64,000 bases of DNA from positions 78,420-142,419 of the forward strand of contig JAKAQR010000005.1 of the NCBI GenBank assembly GCA_021819725.1, written 5' to 3'. Positions 1 through 9,663 of this stretch are shown here, piece after piece. The position numbers were made by a program, and so were the translations under genes. Below the pieces are notes generated by a model that had not been told where the DNA came from, did no database searches, and saw nothing but the letters and a program-made list of their open reading frames with translations. Numbering within the stretch: position 1 is the stretch's first letter; every line of letters begins with the position of its first letter. The stretch is from Actinomycetes bacterium (lineage in GTDB: Bacteria; Actinomycetota; Acidimicrobiia; Acidimicrobiales; Acidimicrobiaceae).

Positions 1-1
1 C

Positions 2-967
2 GGCTCCGCCCCGTTCTTAAACTCCTTGGGCAGCCGACAGATACCAGCACCCATCGTGGCAATGGTCATGGTCCCTGAGGAGCATGGCTACGATGTGTCG
101 AACTACAACTGTCAAGACCTTCCAAACTCGCCGCAAGGGCTCATGTTTGTCGAGACCAATGGCTATCCTTTTAGCTTTGACTATACGCCACCCAACGGCG
201 TCGGCTGTGGCACCGCAAGCAACGGGATCTCCCAAGGCTTGATGGCGGCATTGGAGATCGCAGGCAACGCCACCCAACCTTTTCTCTTTCTCGGTGACAG
301 TCCAAATGCAAGCAACACGAACCCTGCGGTCACCGACCTCGTCCCCAGTGGATGTGTCAGTGTCCCGAGCGACATCGGTCTTGCCGCTACTGGCACCGCG
401 CTGCCTGGTTGGAACACCGCCACCTGCCAATACGATGAACCAAACGCCAGCGGGGACTTCGCCACCGCACCGGTGACGACGTTGGGCTGCCAGCTCTACG
501 TGGCCGCCGGCCACTCCTGTGACGCCCCAGGTCCTAACTTCAACTTCGGCTGGCAACAGGCGATCTTTGGCTACGACACCGCGACGGTCAACGCGAACGC
601 CGCTGACCTTCCCAATATTGTTCACAACACCTGGTGGCTCGATACGGAAACCTCAGGAAGCTGGACCAGCAACCCTCACGCCAACTACGATGCGATTCTC
701 GGCGCCATCGCAGCACTTGAGTCCCTCGGTGCAGCCAACGTCGGCGTCTATTCCACAAACTACCAGTGGTCACAGATCACCGAGGGCGGCATGCTTCCCT
801 CTGGGACCTCGCTCTGGATTCCCGATCCCGGAGCCAGCCCCGCATCCGTCTGTCAAGGAGTGGCTGGATCGAGTTGGTCTGCTTTCGGAGGCGGCGTCAT
901 CCGCTACGTCCAGTACGGCACCACCAGCCAGTTTGGCAGCCCTATCGACGAGGACGCCAGCTGCTAG
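2..967 (+). CDS. Secreted GH25/DUF1906-like protein, 5' partial
   Basis: The frame is open to the left window edge, so the true start and any signal peptide lie outside; a TTG at 26 is the first possible start inside but is probably not the real one. Visible motifs are GYDVSNYNC near the start, WWLDTET (from base 632), GVYSTNYQW and several cysteines. This pattern matches actinobacterial secreted TIM-barrel proteins of the GH25/DUF1906 (glycoside-hydrolase-like) type, which suggests action outside the cell, perhaps on cell wall. The acidic WWLDTET segment would be the catalytic-site strand; that is inference. It is convergent with the VWA gene and the two stop codons overlap (CTAG at 964-967). 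Confidence 0.6.
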   Translation, partial: GSAPFLNSLGSRQIPAPIVAMVMVPEEHGYDVSNYNCQDLPNSPQGLMFVETNGYPFSFDYTPPNGVGCGTASNGISQGLMAALEIAGNATQPFLFLGDSPNASNTNPAVTDLVPSGCVSVPSDIGLAATGTALPGWNTATCQYDEPNASGDFATAPVTTLGCQLYVAAGHSCDAPGPNFNFGWQQAIFGYDTATVNANAADLPNIVHNTWWLDTETSGSWTSNPHANYDAILGAIAALESLGAANVGVYSTNYQWSQITEGGMLPSGTSLWIPDPGASPASVCQGVAGSSWSAFGGGVIRYVQYGTTSQFGSPIDEDASC

Positions 968-2304
968 AGGATCTGCTCGACGAAGTGCTCCAACTGGCGC
1001 AGCGTCCGACACTCGACCACAGCGTTGCACCAGGCGGAGTAGCTCGCCACCGTTGAGTCACCCGTATTCCAGTAGCCTTTTGGCTCCGGGTTGAGCCAGT
1101 ATGTTGCTTTTGCCCGTTCAGCGAAGGCTCGGAAATGAAGTTCCTCCGGATCATGATAGTTTGAGCGTGCATCACCACAGATGATGAGGGTCGTCGAAGG
1201 CGAGATGGCTGCGTGGTAGCGTTCATCAAAGTGCCGAAACGTTGCCCCATAGTCTGAATGTCCAACTAAGCCGACGACCTTGGCCGACTGGGCAACGTTA
1301 CGAAGCGCCACCTCAATATCGCCGCCTCTGCCGAGAAGCTCCGTGACCTCGTCGATCTCGTCGATGAAGGCAAAGCTGCGCAGACGCCGCAGCTCATGCG
1401 AGAGTGCGAACAGCAGTTGCATCGTGAACCGCGCAAAGGAGGCGACCGAGCCAGAGACATCAGCGAGCAGGACTACCTCTGGACGCATCGGCCGATCATC
1501 ACGGGTCACTGGATCGAGTGGGACACCACCGGTCGACAGTGATCGCCGGATCGTCGCTCGGAAGTCGAGTCGGCCAGTGTTGTGGGCCCGATGTCGCCGC
1601 TCAAGTTTAGCGGTCAGTTTGACAGCCAGCGGAGTAACGATGCGTCGGAGCTCTCGAAGCTCCTCCCGTGAAGCGTGCATAATCTCGACGTCCTCCGGCA
1701 GATGGAGGCCGAGCGTTCGCGCCACCTCAGTGGCACCACGTGCCTCGACCACGCGCGCCAACACCTCACGATCGATGGCAGACGTCAACGCCTTAAGCCG
1801 CTGTGCGACCTCAAAATCGGAGTCATCAAAGACCGATGCCGCATCCCCCTGTTGCTGGGTGGCGAGACCTGCCAAAAGCTCGAAACGCAGCCGGTCAATA
1901 TCAAGACCCCTCGCAGTTCGATAGGCATAGTAGACACCCGAGACGGGGCGATCCGGGGAGACCCCGGCGAAGCGCTCCACTGCCCGACCGACTAGCTCGC
2001 CTAGCCGCTCATAGTCTTGGGCCAACAAGGCATCGCGAATAGCGTCGATCAGCTCCTCTTCATCCTCGCCGTCAGCCTCAGCGTGGGAGCCAGCAGAGAA
2101 AAAGACATCGAAGAGACGGTAGAAGATCGCCAAGGAGGACTGCTCCTTGACAAGAGTGGCAGCCAACGCCGCACGGAGTACCTCTCTGTCGAGCAAGTCA
2201 ACTGCGACCAAGGCAGCCGCCGCGTCGATCACTGACGATGGTCCCAGACTGACCCCTGCCGCACGAAGGGCTTCAACAAACGCAAGAAGAGTGTTGAGTA
2301 ACAC
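964..2304 (-). CDS. VWA domain-containing CoxE-like protein
   Basis: 446-residue protein with a CoxE-type von Willebrand A domain. The MIDAS motif DVSGS lies around residue 280, and the N-terminal part is helical and charged. It follows the MoxR ATPase with one base between the MoxR TGA and the chosen GTG at 2304; a GTG at 2355 inside moxR is an alternative, and neither has a good Shine-Dalgarno. MoxR plus a VWA protein is a recurrent pair: the ATPase is thought to act with the metal-binding VWA protein in cofactor insertion or complex maturation. The substrate cannot be told here because no CO dehydrogenase or other obvious client is adjacent. Confidence 0.8.
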   Translation of the reverse strand: MLLNTLLAFVEALRAAGVSLGPSSVIDAAAALVAVDLLDREVLRAALAATLVKEQSSLAIFYRLFDVFFSAGSHAEADGEDEEELIDAIRDALLAQDYERLGELVGRAVERFAGVSPDRPVSGVYYAYRTARGLDIDRLRFELLAGLATQQQGDAASVFDDSDFEVAQRLKALTSAIDREVLARVVEARGATEVARTLGLHLPEDVEIMHASREELRELRRIVTPLAVKLTAKLERRHRAHNTGRLDFRATIRRSLSTGGVPLDPVTRDDRPMRPEVVLLADVSGSVASFARFTMQLLFALSHELRRLRSFAFIDEIDEVTELLGRGGDIEVALRNVAQSAKVVGLVGHSDYGATFRHFDERYHAAISPSTTLIICGDARSNYHDPEELHFRAFAERAKATYWLNPEPKGYWNTGDSTVASYSAWCNAVVECRTLRQLEHFVEQIL

Positions 2305-2305
2305 G

Positions 2306-3157
2306 TCAGGAGGCTCGTGGCGACAGTTCCTTGAGTGCCCGCTCGATATCGGCACGATGCTTCAACAGAATGGGGAGAGTGGCGGTCAAGACATCGTCGT
2401 CAAGAGAATCCACCGAGAGCGCCATCAAGGATCGACCCCAATCGAGCGTCTCGGCGATCGATGGGCTCTTCTTAAGGTCCAATGACCTGAGGCGGGCCAC
2501 GATGGCCACCAGACGCTCCGCTAGCTCCTCCTCGATCTCAGGTATCGCGGTACGTACGATATCGAGCTCACGAGCTTGGCTTGGGTAATCGAGATAGAGA
2601 TAGAGCGCCCGCCGCTTAAGTGCCTCGGAGAGCTCCCGCATGCCATTGGAGGTCAAGACAACGATCGGCTTTGACGTGGCGACCACTGTGCCAAGCTCCG
2701 GCACGGTCACCTGAAACTCCGCGAGGACCTCAAGCAACAAGGCCTCCGTCTCGACTTCGAGGCGATCCACCTCATCGATCAGCAGAATCTTCTCCGCTTC
2801 GCCCCGTAGTGCCGCCAACAGAGGCCGCTCCAACAGGAACTCCTGTGAGAAGATCGATTGCACCTCTTGGTCAGCTCCTGCCTGTAGTGCGAGCAGCTGC
2901 TTGCGATAGTCCCATTCATAGAGCGCTCGAGATTCGTCGAGCCCTTCATAACACTGCAGGCGAATCAACTCGAGCGAAAACGCCCGTGACAGTGCCTTGG
3001 CGAGTTCAGTCTTGCCAGTGCCTGCCGGGCCCTCAACCAAAATAGGCTTCGCTAATTTGGTCGCAAGAAAGACGGTGGTGGCGATCTCGGTACTCGGCAA
3101 GTAACCCACCTGAGCGAGTGCGTCCGAGACCTCCTTTTGACTCTGAAGGTACAACAC
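2306..3157 (-). CDS. MoxR-family AAA+ ATPase
   Basis: 283 residues with a Walker A at about residues 43-50 (GPAGTGKT), a Walker B (ILLIDEVDR) near residue 123, and the MoxR-typical YEGLDESRALYEWDY segment. MoxR ATPases are chaperone-like and work with VWA-domain partners, as encoded directly downstream. The start is either GTG 3157 or TTG 3154; a GGAGG sits immediately upstream and its spacing slightly favours the TTG. It begins 10 bases after the proA stop, so it is probably co-transcribed with the proline genes, although the functions seem unrelated. Confidence 0.9.
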   Translation of the reverse strand: MLYLQSQKEVSDALAQVGYLPSTEIATTVFLATKLAKPILVEGPAGTGKTELAKALSRAFSLELIRLQCYEGLDESRALYEWDYRKQLLALQAGADQEVQSIFSQEFLLERPLLAALRGEAEKILLIDEVDRLEVETEALLLEVLAEFQVTVPELGTVVATSKPIVVLTSNGMRELSEALKRRALYLYLDYPSQARELDIVRTAIPEIEEELAERLVAIVARLRSLDLKKSPSIAETLDWGRSLMALSVDSLDDDVLTATLPILLKHRADIERALKELSPRAS

Positions 3158-3167
3158 CCCCTCCAGG

Positions 3168-4484
3168 TTAGTGACGAATCTGACCCTCTCCTTCGATGAC
3201 GATCTTTGTCGTCGTCAGCTGCGTGATACCCATCGGACCGCGTGCGTGAAGCTTCTGCGTACTGATGCCTATCTCGGCCCCCATGCCGAGCTGACCTCCA
3301 TCGACAAAGCGTGTTGAGGCGTTGACCAAGACGCTGGCGGCATCGACCTCACGCTCAAACCGTTGCGCATGGGCTAGGTCGGACGTGATGATCGCCTCAG
3401 AATGACCTGAACTGTACTTGCGGATGTGGTCAATGGCCTCATCAAGGCTATCGACCACACGCACCGCCAAGATCAGATCTAAGAACTCGCGAGCGTAGTC
3501 GTCCTCGGTTGCCGCCACTGCACGGCGACACGCCCGGAGGGTACGCGCATCTCCACGTAACTCCACCGGCGCCAGAGCCGTGTCCAACAGACCGAGTAAT
3601 GACTCGGCCACGCTGGCATGGATCAGGAGCGTCTCCATCGCGTTGCAAACACCAGGGCGTTGCATCTTAGCGTTCTCGATGATGGTGACGGCCATCGCAA
3701 GATCGGCACCCTCGTCCACGTAGACATGGCAATTACCATCGCCATCGATGATCGTGGGCACCGTAGCCTGAGCCCGTACGGTAGCGATCAGTTCTGGACC
3801 ACCTCGTGGGATGAGCACATCCATCGCTGTGTCGAGTCGCATAAAAGCAACGGCACCTTCGCGACTCGTCTCAGCTGCTAACCCCACCAACTCTATCGGC
3901 AAACCCACCTCGGCGAGTGCCCTCCTCACTGAAGCAACGATGGCTTGATTCGAGTGTCGAGCCTGCGACGAGCCTCGTAACAGAATGGCGTTCCCCGCAT
4001 ATAGTGCCAGCGCGCTCGCATCCGAGGTCACATTAGGGCGATTCTCATAGATCACACCCACGACTCCAAGAGGCACCCGGATCCTACGCACCCTGAGGCC
4101 ATTAGCCAGGACCCACCCCTCGATTACCTCCCCCACCACGTCGCGTTGGCGGCTAATCGCCCGAACAGAGTCGACCATCGCTCCTACACGGGACTCATCG
4201 AGGGTGAGGCGATCACGTTGAGCGGCGGTCAAGTTATGGGCACTATCGAGATCGAGACGATTCGCCGTGAGGATCTTCGCGCGATCAGCCTCAAGCGCCC
4301 CTGCGATAGCCTCCAGCAACCGGACTCGAACTGCTCCCGCACTCGTGGCCAAAATCCGCTGGGCTACCCTCGCTGCTTCGGCCATCCTCGTGAGCCCATC
4401 ACGATCCGTAACGGCACCGTGATCGGCCTCGTGGGCGATTTTGTCTTGCGCGGGCTTGTCCTGGTTTGTCAGATCCTGTCTCAT
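3168..4484 (-). CDS. proA: Gamma-glutamyl phosphate reductase (proline biosynthesis)
   Basis: 438 residues. It reduces glutamyl-5-phosphate to glutamate semialdehyde with NADPH, the second step of proline synthesis. The aldehyde-dehydrogenase fold is recognisable from VIYENRPNVTSD, the catalytic cysteine in RPGVCNAMETL (around residue 280) and the C-terminal ARGPMGITQLTTTK segment. The first 30 or so residues are polar and unlike the family core, so the protein has a modest N-terminal extension. ATG 4484 follows a GAGGTG ribosome-binding site. It lies 70 bases downstream of proB, so both proline enzymes are likely made from one transcript. Confidence 0.95.
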   Translation of the reverse strand: MRQDLTNQDKPAQDKIAHEADHGAVTDRDGLTRMAEAARVAQRILATSAGAVRVRLLEAIAGALEADRAKILTANRLDLDSAHNLTAAQRDRLTLDESRVGAMVDSVRAISRQRDVVGEVIEGWVLANGLRVRRIRVPLGVVGVIYENRPNVTSDASALALYAGNAILLRGSSQARHSNQAIVASVRRALAEVGLPIELVGLAAETSREGAVAFMRLDTAMDVLIPRGGPELIATVRAQATVPTIIDGDGNCHVYVDEGADLAMAVTIIENAKMQRPGVCNAMETLLIHASVAESLLGLLDTALAPVELRGDARTLRACRRAVAATEDDYAREFLDLILAVRVVDSLDEAIDHIRKYSSGHSEAIITSDLAHAQRFEREVDAASVLVNASTRFVDGGQLGMGAEIGISTQKLHARGPMGITQLTTTKIVIEGEGQIRH

Positions 4485-4554
4485 GGCACCTCATAGTGTG
4501 ATAGAAGGGTGGCCTTCAATTCCCTCCCCAGCGTACACCGTCGGCATTACGATT

Positions 4555-5610
4555 TTAGACAAGAAGAGCGAGATCATCTCGATGGACCACGACCCCACGA
4601 GTACCAAGAATGGCTGAGGCATCCAAGCGCGTAATCCCTCGAGCGAACACTCCACCCTCCGCCGTCTCGATCTCAACCGTCGCCCCCGCCATGAAACGAC
4701 CGCGCACCTGACGGATCCCCACGGCCAACAACGAAGCTGAACTCGAACAGAGCGCCGCTTTCGCCCCCTCATCGACAACCAGTGAACCCTCTGGGTCGGT
4801 CGCGTACGCAATCCAGAGGCGTCGAGCAGGCTCACGTACTCCAAGGGAGGGGATCAAGGTCGATGGAGCGGGACGCCCCTGTACTGCGGCGACGATGACC
4901 CCTTCCGTCTGTGCCGACGCGATCAAACAATCCACTCCAGAGCGCGCCGCAATATTGGCGGCGGCCAACTTCGATGACATCCCACCGCTTCCGCGCCCAG
5001 AGATCGAACCCTGCGCACGCACGGTATCGAAGGCATCAAGCTCGAGACGTTCAATCAGCTGTGCCCCACTCACCCGCCGAGGATCGGCGTCATAGACGCC
5101 TGGCAGGTCCGTCAGCAGAAGTAACAGATCAGCGTGGACTAGGTGGGAGACCAGTGCCGCCAGCCGATCATTGTCACCAAAGCGGATCTCCTCATTCGCA
5201 ACGGCATCATTTTCGTTGATCACCGGCACGACGTGCATCCGCAGTAACTCCTCCAGCGTGGCCCTCGCGTGCAGATACTGACGGCGATCACCGAAATCCT
5301 GAGGTGCCAGCAACATCTGGCCGATCTCCATCCCGTAAGCTCGAAAGCGCTGCGCCAGTTGCGCGAGCAGCTCTACTTGCCCGACTGCACTGATCGCTTG
5401 CAAGACGGCCGCCTCCGCTGGCCGAGCGACACCCAATCGCCGTACACCGAGTGCAATCGCACCCGAGACCACCAGCACCACCTCGACGCCGCTCCGACGA
5501 ACCTCGTCAATACCCTGCACTAACCCGGTGGCGACCTCGGTGCGGAACTCGCCTGCGTCCGTGGTCAACGAGGTCGTCCCAACCTTCACAACCAGACGAG
5601 CGATCCCCAT
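4555..5610 (-). CDS. proB: Glutamate 5-kinase with PUA domain
   Basis: 351 residues. It phosphorylates glutamate to open proline synthesis. The amino-acid-kinase domain shows VVKVGTTSLT at the N terminus, VVSGAIALG, and INENDAVANEEIRFGDND in the substrate site. The C-terminal third (from about residue 265) is a PUA domain, as in the long, feedback-regulated form of the enzyme. ATG 5610 shares its A with the obgE stop (TGATG) and has an AGGAGG just upstream, so translation is coupled to obgE. Confidence 0.95.
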   Translation of the reverse strand: MGIARLVVKVGTTSLTTDAGEFRTEVATGLVQGIDEVRRSGVEVVLVVSGAIALGVRRLGVARPAEAAVLQAISAVGQVELLAQLAQRFRAYGMEIGQMLLAPQDFGDRRQYLHARATLEELLRMHVVPVINENDAVANEEIRFGDNDRLAALVSHLVHADLLLLLTDLPGVYDADPRRVSGAQLIERLELDAFDTVRAQGSISGRGSGGMSSKLAAANIAARSGVDCLIASAQTEGVIVAAVQGRPAPSTLIPSLGVREPARRLWIAYATDPEGSLVVDEGAKAALCSSSASLLAVGIRQVRGRFMAGATVEIETAEGGVFARGITRLDASAILGTRGVVVHRDDLALLV

Positions 5611-6890
5611 CAGTCCTCCTCGAAGGTGAACTCAAAACTCCCTATCTTCACAAGATCGCCTTCGCGGCAGCCGAGCCGTCGCAACATCCGGAACACTCCC
5701 ATGCGTTCCAAGCGCGTATGAACGATCGCGAGTGCATCAGCCTGCCCGAGATCACTCAGACCAACCGCATGGAGCGCATCCCTGCCATCCACCATGAAGG
5801 CCGCATCTCCTGTACGCGTCACCCGTACCTCGAAGTTCGGCCGAGGCCGATAGACCATTCTCTCCACCGTCGCCGGTCCGCCAGCCTTCGCATCGGCCAC
5901 CACCTGGGCAAATCCATAGATCACACTCGCCATGCCACGTCGGTCCACATTGGAGACAACCCCAACCAACGGCATGGAGAATTGTTCAGCAACACGGCTC
6001 ATCCGTCGTTGCGCCTCCTCCCCGTCGTCGACAAGATCGAGTCGCGTACCAACAAGCACGCGAGGCCGGTCGCCGAGGGATTCCTGATAGTTGGTGAGTT
6101 CATGGAGCAACTGCGCAACGCACTCCTCCATTGCACGCTCATCCAAGTCAGCCGGAACCACAAGCGCCAGCGCCACCGCCCGCTCGACATGCCGCAAAAA
6201 GGCATGCCCCAATCCGCGACCCTCGCTCGCTCCCTCGATCAAGCCTGGGATGTCAGCGACGATATACTCTGTTGCGTCAGCGGGACGTACGACACCGAGA
6301 TTAGGGATGAGTGTGGTGAAGGCATAGTCGGCAATCTTGGGACGTGCGCGGGAGATGTTGGCAATCAGTGAGGACTTTCCGACATTTGGCTCCCCAATCA
6401 AGCAGACATCGGCCTTGAGTTTGAGCTCAAGATTAAACCAGAACTCCTCACCCACCTCACCCTGCTCAGCGAAGCCAGGAGCCCGCCGACGGTTGGAGAG
6501 GAATCTAGCATTACCAGCTCCCCCTCGACCGCCACGGGCAATGACGAATGCTGCTCCAGCTTCGGCGAGGTCAGCGACGAGCGTACCATCGAAGTCGCGT
6601 ACCACAGTACCAAGCGGAACCCCAACCACCTGATCACGACCACCAGCACCATGCATCTTTTTTCCCTGGCCGTGAGCACCATCGCCCGCGCGACGAAAAG
6701 GCTGGTCGCGAAAGACAATCAACGAAGCGAGTTGAGGGTCCACCTTCAGGATTACATCGCCACCCTTCCCACCGTCTCCACCATCAGGCCCACCGCGATC
6801 CACGTGCGCCTCGCGTCGGAATGAGACAGCGCCAGCTCCTCCGTTGCCCCCCTTGACATGGACTTGCGCAGCATCTACGAACTCCGCCAT
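5610..6890 (-). CDS. obgE: GTPase Obg/CgtA
   Basis: 426 residues. This is the essential ribosome-associated GTPase of 50S maturation and stress control. It has the glycine-rich Obg fold (residues 1-158, with GGNGGAGAVSFRRE and GGPDGGDGGKGG), a G domain with P-loop GEPNVGKSS and DIPGLIEGA, and a C-terminal OCT domain. ATG 6890 was chosen over an upstream ATG-like start at 6926 because the Obg fold begins there (MAEFVDAA) and an AGGTGAGG precedes it. The gene sits downstream of rpmA, the usual L21-L27-Obg neighbourhood. Confidence 0.96.
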   Translation of the reverse strand: MAEFVDAAQVHVKGGNGGAGAVSFRREAHVDRGGPDGGDGGKGGDVILKVDPQLASLIVFRDQPFRRAGDGAHGQGKKMHGAGGRDQVVGVPLGTVVRDFDGTLVADLAEAGAAFVIARGGRGGAGNARFLSNRRRAPGFAEQGEVGEEFWFNLELKLKADVCLIGEPNVGKSSLIANISRARPKIADYAFTTLIPNLGVVRPADATEYIVADIPGLIEGASEGRGLGHAFLRHVERAVALALVVPADLDERAMEECVAQLLHELTNYQESLGDRPRVLVGTRLDLVDDGEEAQRRMSRVAEQFSMPLVGVVSNVDRRGMASVIYGFAQVVADAKAGGPATVERMVYRPRPNFEVRVTRTGDAAFMVDGRDALHAVGLSDLGQADALAIVHTRLERMGVFRMLRRLGCREGDLVKIGSFEFTFEED

Positions 6891-6911
6891 CCTCACCTCG
6901 CTTATACCAAT

Positions 6912-6938
6912 GAAGGCGGGGCCCAAGACCCCGCCTTC
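6912..6938 (-). terminator. GC-rich hairpin between rpmA and obgE
   Basis: A perfect 10-bp inverted repeat (GAAGGCGGGG / CCCCGCCTTC) with a 7-base loop lies between the rpmA stop and the obgE start. Read in the direction of these genes it has no run of U after the stem, so it may be an attenuator, a processing site or a weak terminator rather than a strong intrinsic terminator. It ends about 20 bases before the obgE start codon. Confidence 0.5.
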
Positions 6939-7084
6939 TAAAATTCACTCGCACCACCTGCCGACCTAACGTGAACCGCTCGGCCACACCCGACGGAGCT
7001 ACCCTAACGTCGTATGGCTTGCAGTCGCGACAAGCACTGCGTTCGCACAACTACCGTCCCGCAGAGGACAGGATCGTGCAACGG

Positions 7085-7351
7085 CTAGTTGAGGGGATCC
7101 TCGATCGGCACCACTGAGACGAACTTACGACCCCGATGCTGCCCATATACCACTTGACCAAACTCTTTGGCGAACAGGGTATCGTCGCTACCACGCCCTA
7201 CATGGTCACCTGGATAAAACTTCGTACCGCGTTGGCGAACAAGAATCGATCCTGCCTGCACCGTCTGACCACCGTAGACCTTTATCCCCAATCGTTGGGC
7301 ATTAGAGTCACGGCCGTTCTTAGTGGAACCACCACCCTTAGTCTTTGACAT
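7085..7351 (-). CDS. rpmA: 50S ribosomal protein L27
   Basis: 88 residues, normal bacterial length. The basic N terminus with [18 protein letters not shown] and the following [17 protein letters not shown] are diagnostic of bL27, whose N-terminal tail reaches the peptidyl-transferase centre. There is no Firmicute-type cleaved N-terminal extension. It follows rplU by about 140 bases and precedes obgE, the conserved bacterial order. Confidence 0.98.
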   Translation of the reverse strand: MSKTKGGGSTKNGRDSNAQRLGIKVYGGQTVQAGSILVRQRGTKFYPGDHVGRGSDDTLFAKEFGQVVYGQHRGRKFVSVVPIEDPLN

Positions 7352-7491
7352 TATCTCCTCATTCTTTTTGTACTCACGCCTCTGTCACCCACATCAAAAC
7401 CTTTACGGCCTGGCGACAGGACCTACTTTGGCGTCATGACCGCACGTCAGGGCGAACACTCCTCCGCAGTCGCTCAACTGAGCTCCGAGAG

Positions 7492-7803
7492 CTACCCGGC
7501 GACGATCGAGGTAATTCGCACTCGAGTGTACTTCTGGCGGTGACCAAAGTGCTTACGCTCGTTCGCCTTGGACTTGTAACGGAAACCAATAACCTTGGTC
7601 CCCTTTACCTCCTCGACGACCTCGCCGACTACCGATACACCGGCAAGCTCATCGGCACGAGCGAGCACTCGCTCATCGTCGACAAACAGTACTGGGCGCA
7701 GAGACACTTCGTCACCGGCAGGAACGTCAAGACGCTCCACCAGAACCGTCCGACCCTCAAAAACCTTGGCTTGCTTTGAGCCTACATCAACAACTGCATA
7801 CAT
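7492..7803 (-). CDS. rplU: 50S ribosomal protein L21
   Basis: 103 residues, the usual bL21 size. The N terminus MYAVVDVGSKQAKV and the C-terminal KRKHFGHRQ-like basic motif (seen as ERKHFGHRQKYTRVRI) are diagnostic. It binds 23S rRNA in the large subunit. It starts 19 bases after the RNase G/E gene and is followed by rpmA, so ribonuclease, L21, L27 and Obg probably form one transcription unit. Confidence 0.98.
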   Translation of the reverse strand: MYAVVDVGSKQAKVFEGRTVLVERLDVPAGDEVSLRPVLFVDDERVLARADELAGVSVVGEVVEEVKGTKVIGFRYKSKANERKHFGHRQKYTRVRITSIVAG

Positions 7804-7822
7804 ATCGGTACTAGTATACGTC

Positions 7823-9382
7823 CTACTGGGTGATCATCGGGTCGATGACATAGCCACTTCCGCCACAACTGGGGCAGACTTCTGACAGCGCCTCAACAAG
7901 TCCTTCCGCGATGCGGTGCCGGGTCATCTGCACGAGGCCCAGCTGCGACATCTCATACACATGGGTTTTGGTCTTATCGCGTGTCAGTGCGGCACGAAAA
8001 GCGCGCATGACATCCTCTCGGTTCTGGGCCTCGATCATATCGACGAAGTCGATAACGATGATACCCCCGATATCACGAAGCCTCAGTTGACGCGCAATCT
8101 CCTCCACCGCTTCGAGGTTGTTCTTATGGATCGTCTCCTCGAGCGAGACGGTACCAACGTTGCGAGAGGTGTTCACGTCGATCACCGTCAACGCCTCGGT
8201 TCGGTCGATCACAATCGACCCACCGGACGGGAGCCAGACCTTATGTTCAAGAACCTTCTGCAACTGCTCACGGACATGAAATTGATCAAAGATGGCCAAC
8301 TTCTCTGTGGCAGGGTCGAAGTACTCCACCCGATCAGCCAACTCTGGAGAGATCGCCGCGACATATCCGGCAATCTCCTGGTAGAGGGCGAGGTCATCGA
8401 TAGTGACCCCACGGAACTCCCGGTTGAACTCCTCCCGGATCACCCGTACTGCCGATGGTGGTTCACGGTAGAGGAGAGCGGGGGCATGTGCCGATTTAGT
8501 CATCTCCTCGATCTTTCTCCACGACTCCATCAAGCTATCGACATCGCGCTTGAGCTCTTCCTTCGTGGATCCCTCAGCAGCGGTACGCAGAATGACCCCA
8601 AAACCTTCAGGAGCAACATCATCGAGAATCCGTCGGAGACGACGACGCTCGTCATCAGGCAGCCGTTTCGAGATCCCAAAACTCCCACCGCCTGGCAGCA
8701 GAACGGCGAACCGTCCGGGTAGCGAGACCTCCTGGGTCAGGCGCGCACCTTTCTGTGCAATCGGATTCTTGACAACCTGGCAGATCACTACCTGCTTTGG
8801 TCGCAGCAGTTGTTCGATCCGGACGTTACGATCGAATGATTCGAGGTCTTCGCGATCATAACGAACGTCACCACGATAGAGGACCGCATTCTTATTGGTA
8901 CCGATGTCAACAAAGGCAGCCTCCATGCCTGGAAGCACGTTCGCCACTCGCCCAAGATAGATATTCCCACTGATATTGGACTGCGAGTCGGAGGCCCGTG
9001 ACACAAAGTGTTGAATCAGCGTTCGACCCTCAAGGATGGCTACCTGAGTAACATCCCCAGCGACATGAACCACCATCTGGTACCGGCCGACGGGACGTCC
9101 ATGGCGCTCACGCGGCGCCCGCTGGGCAAACCGGCGCTTGATCTTAGCTCCCGCATCAATCGTTTCCGCTACTTGACCTTGGATCTCCATCTCGACTGGC
9201 GCTTGCGCCTTTGTGGGCCGTCGCCTCGACTGGGTGCGACGCGGAGGGTTGGTCGCCGTCGTATCTCCCGGCTGGCGAGTTCGCGAACTCGAACGCCGAC
9301 CTGTCGACCTTTGGCTCTGAGCTGGCTTACTTTCGCTCGCCACTCCATCGGTACCGGACCCTACCGGGTTCGTTTCTTCCAT
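7823..9382 (-). CDS. Ribonuclease G/E family endoribonuclease
   Basis: 519 residues. Residues 1 to about 95 are a polar, basic, serine/arginine/proline-rich extension likely to be disordered. The S1-type RNA-binding domain follows (GNIYLGRVANVLPGMEAAFVDIG), then the catalytic RNase E/G core with DRTEALTVIDVNT and VIDFVDM carrying the metal-binding acidic residues. The protein ends in a CPSCGGSG zinc-link-like motif. It cleaves single-stranded AU-rich RNA in mRNA turnover and rRNA maturation. The length is nearer RNase G than the long E. coli RNase E, with extra sequence at the N terminus rather than a C-terminal scaffold. Confidence 0.92.
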   Translation of the reverse strand: MEETNPVGSGTDGVASESKPAQSQRSTGRRSSSRTRQPGDTTATNPPRRTQSRRRPTKAQAPVEMEIQGQVAETIDAGAKIKRRFAQRAPRERHGRPVGRYQMVVHVAGDVTQVAILEGRTLIQHFVSRASDSQSNISGNIYLGRVANVLPGMEAAFVDIGTNKNAVLYRGDVRYDREDLESFDRNVRIEQLLRPKQVVICQVVKNPIAQKGARLTQEVSLPGRFAVLLPGGGSFGISKRLPDDERRRLRRILDDVAPEGFGVILRTAAEGSTKEELKRDVDSLMESWRKIEEMTKSAHAPALLYREPPSAVRVIREEFNREFRGVTIDDLALYQEIAGYVAAISPELADRVEYFDPATEKLAIFDQFHVREQLQKVLEHKVWLPSGGSIVIDRTEALTVIDVNTSRNVGTVSLEETIHKNNLEAVEEIARQLRLRDIGGIIVIDFVDMIEAQNREDVMRAFRAALTRDKTKTHVYEMSQLGLVQMTRHRIAEGLVEALSEVCPSCGGSGYVIDPMITQ

Positions 9383-9663
9383 TCAAAAACCTTTCAAAAT
9401 CACTCATGCGAGCACTGCGGCACCCATCAAACGTTGGACGATGCCGGGAGTAACAACGCCGCACGGTAACGCGCGCATGATTCAAAGCAGAATGAGCAAT
9501 GCCCCTATCCCGGCGGCATGCAACTCCGTCGAGGAGTGATAATCGGTCTGTGACGATCAACTCAGTGGGCACATACTGCAACATCTCACTCGCTAGTGTA
9601 GTAGCCCACTCAGAGGCGTCGATCGAAAGCCGACACCCCAATCCAGGGCTGCTCCCCTTGCGG

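Noticed and set aside
5451..6371. A 306-codon plus-strand frame
   Set aside because: It is antisense to proB and obgE, both of which have full-length family signatures.
9327..9641. A 104-codon minus-strand frame between mrdA and the RNase gene
   Set aside because: It starts with a TTG lacking a Shine-Dalgarno, overlaps the RNase gene start and matches no family I know; the 281 bases are treated as intergenic.
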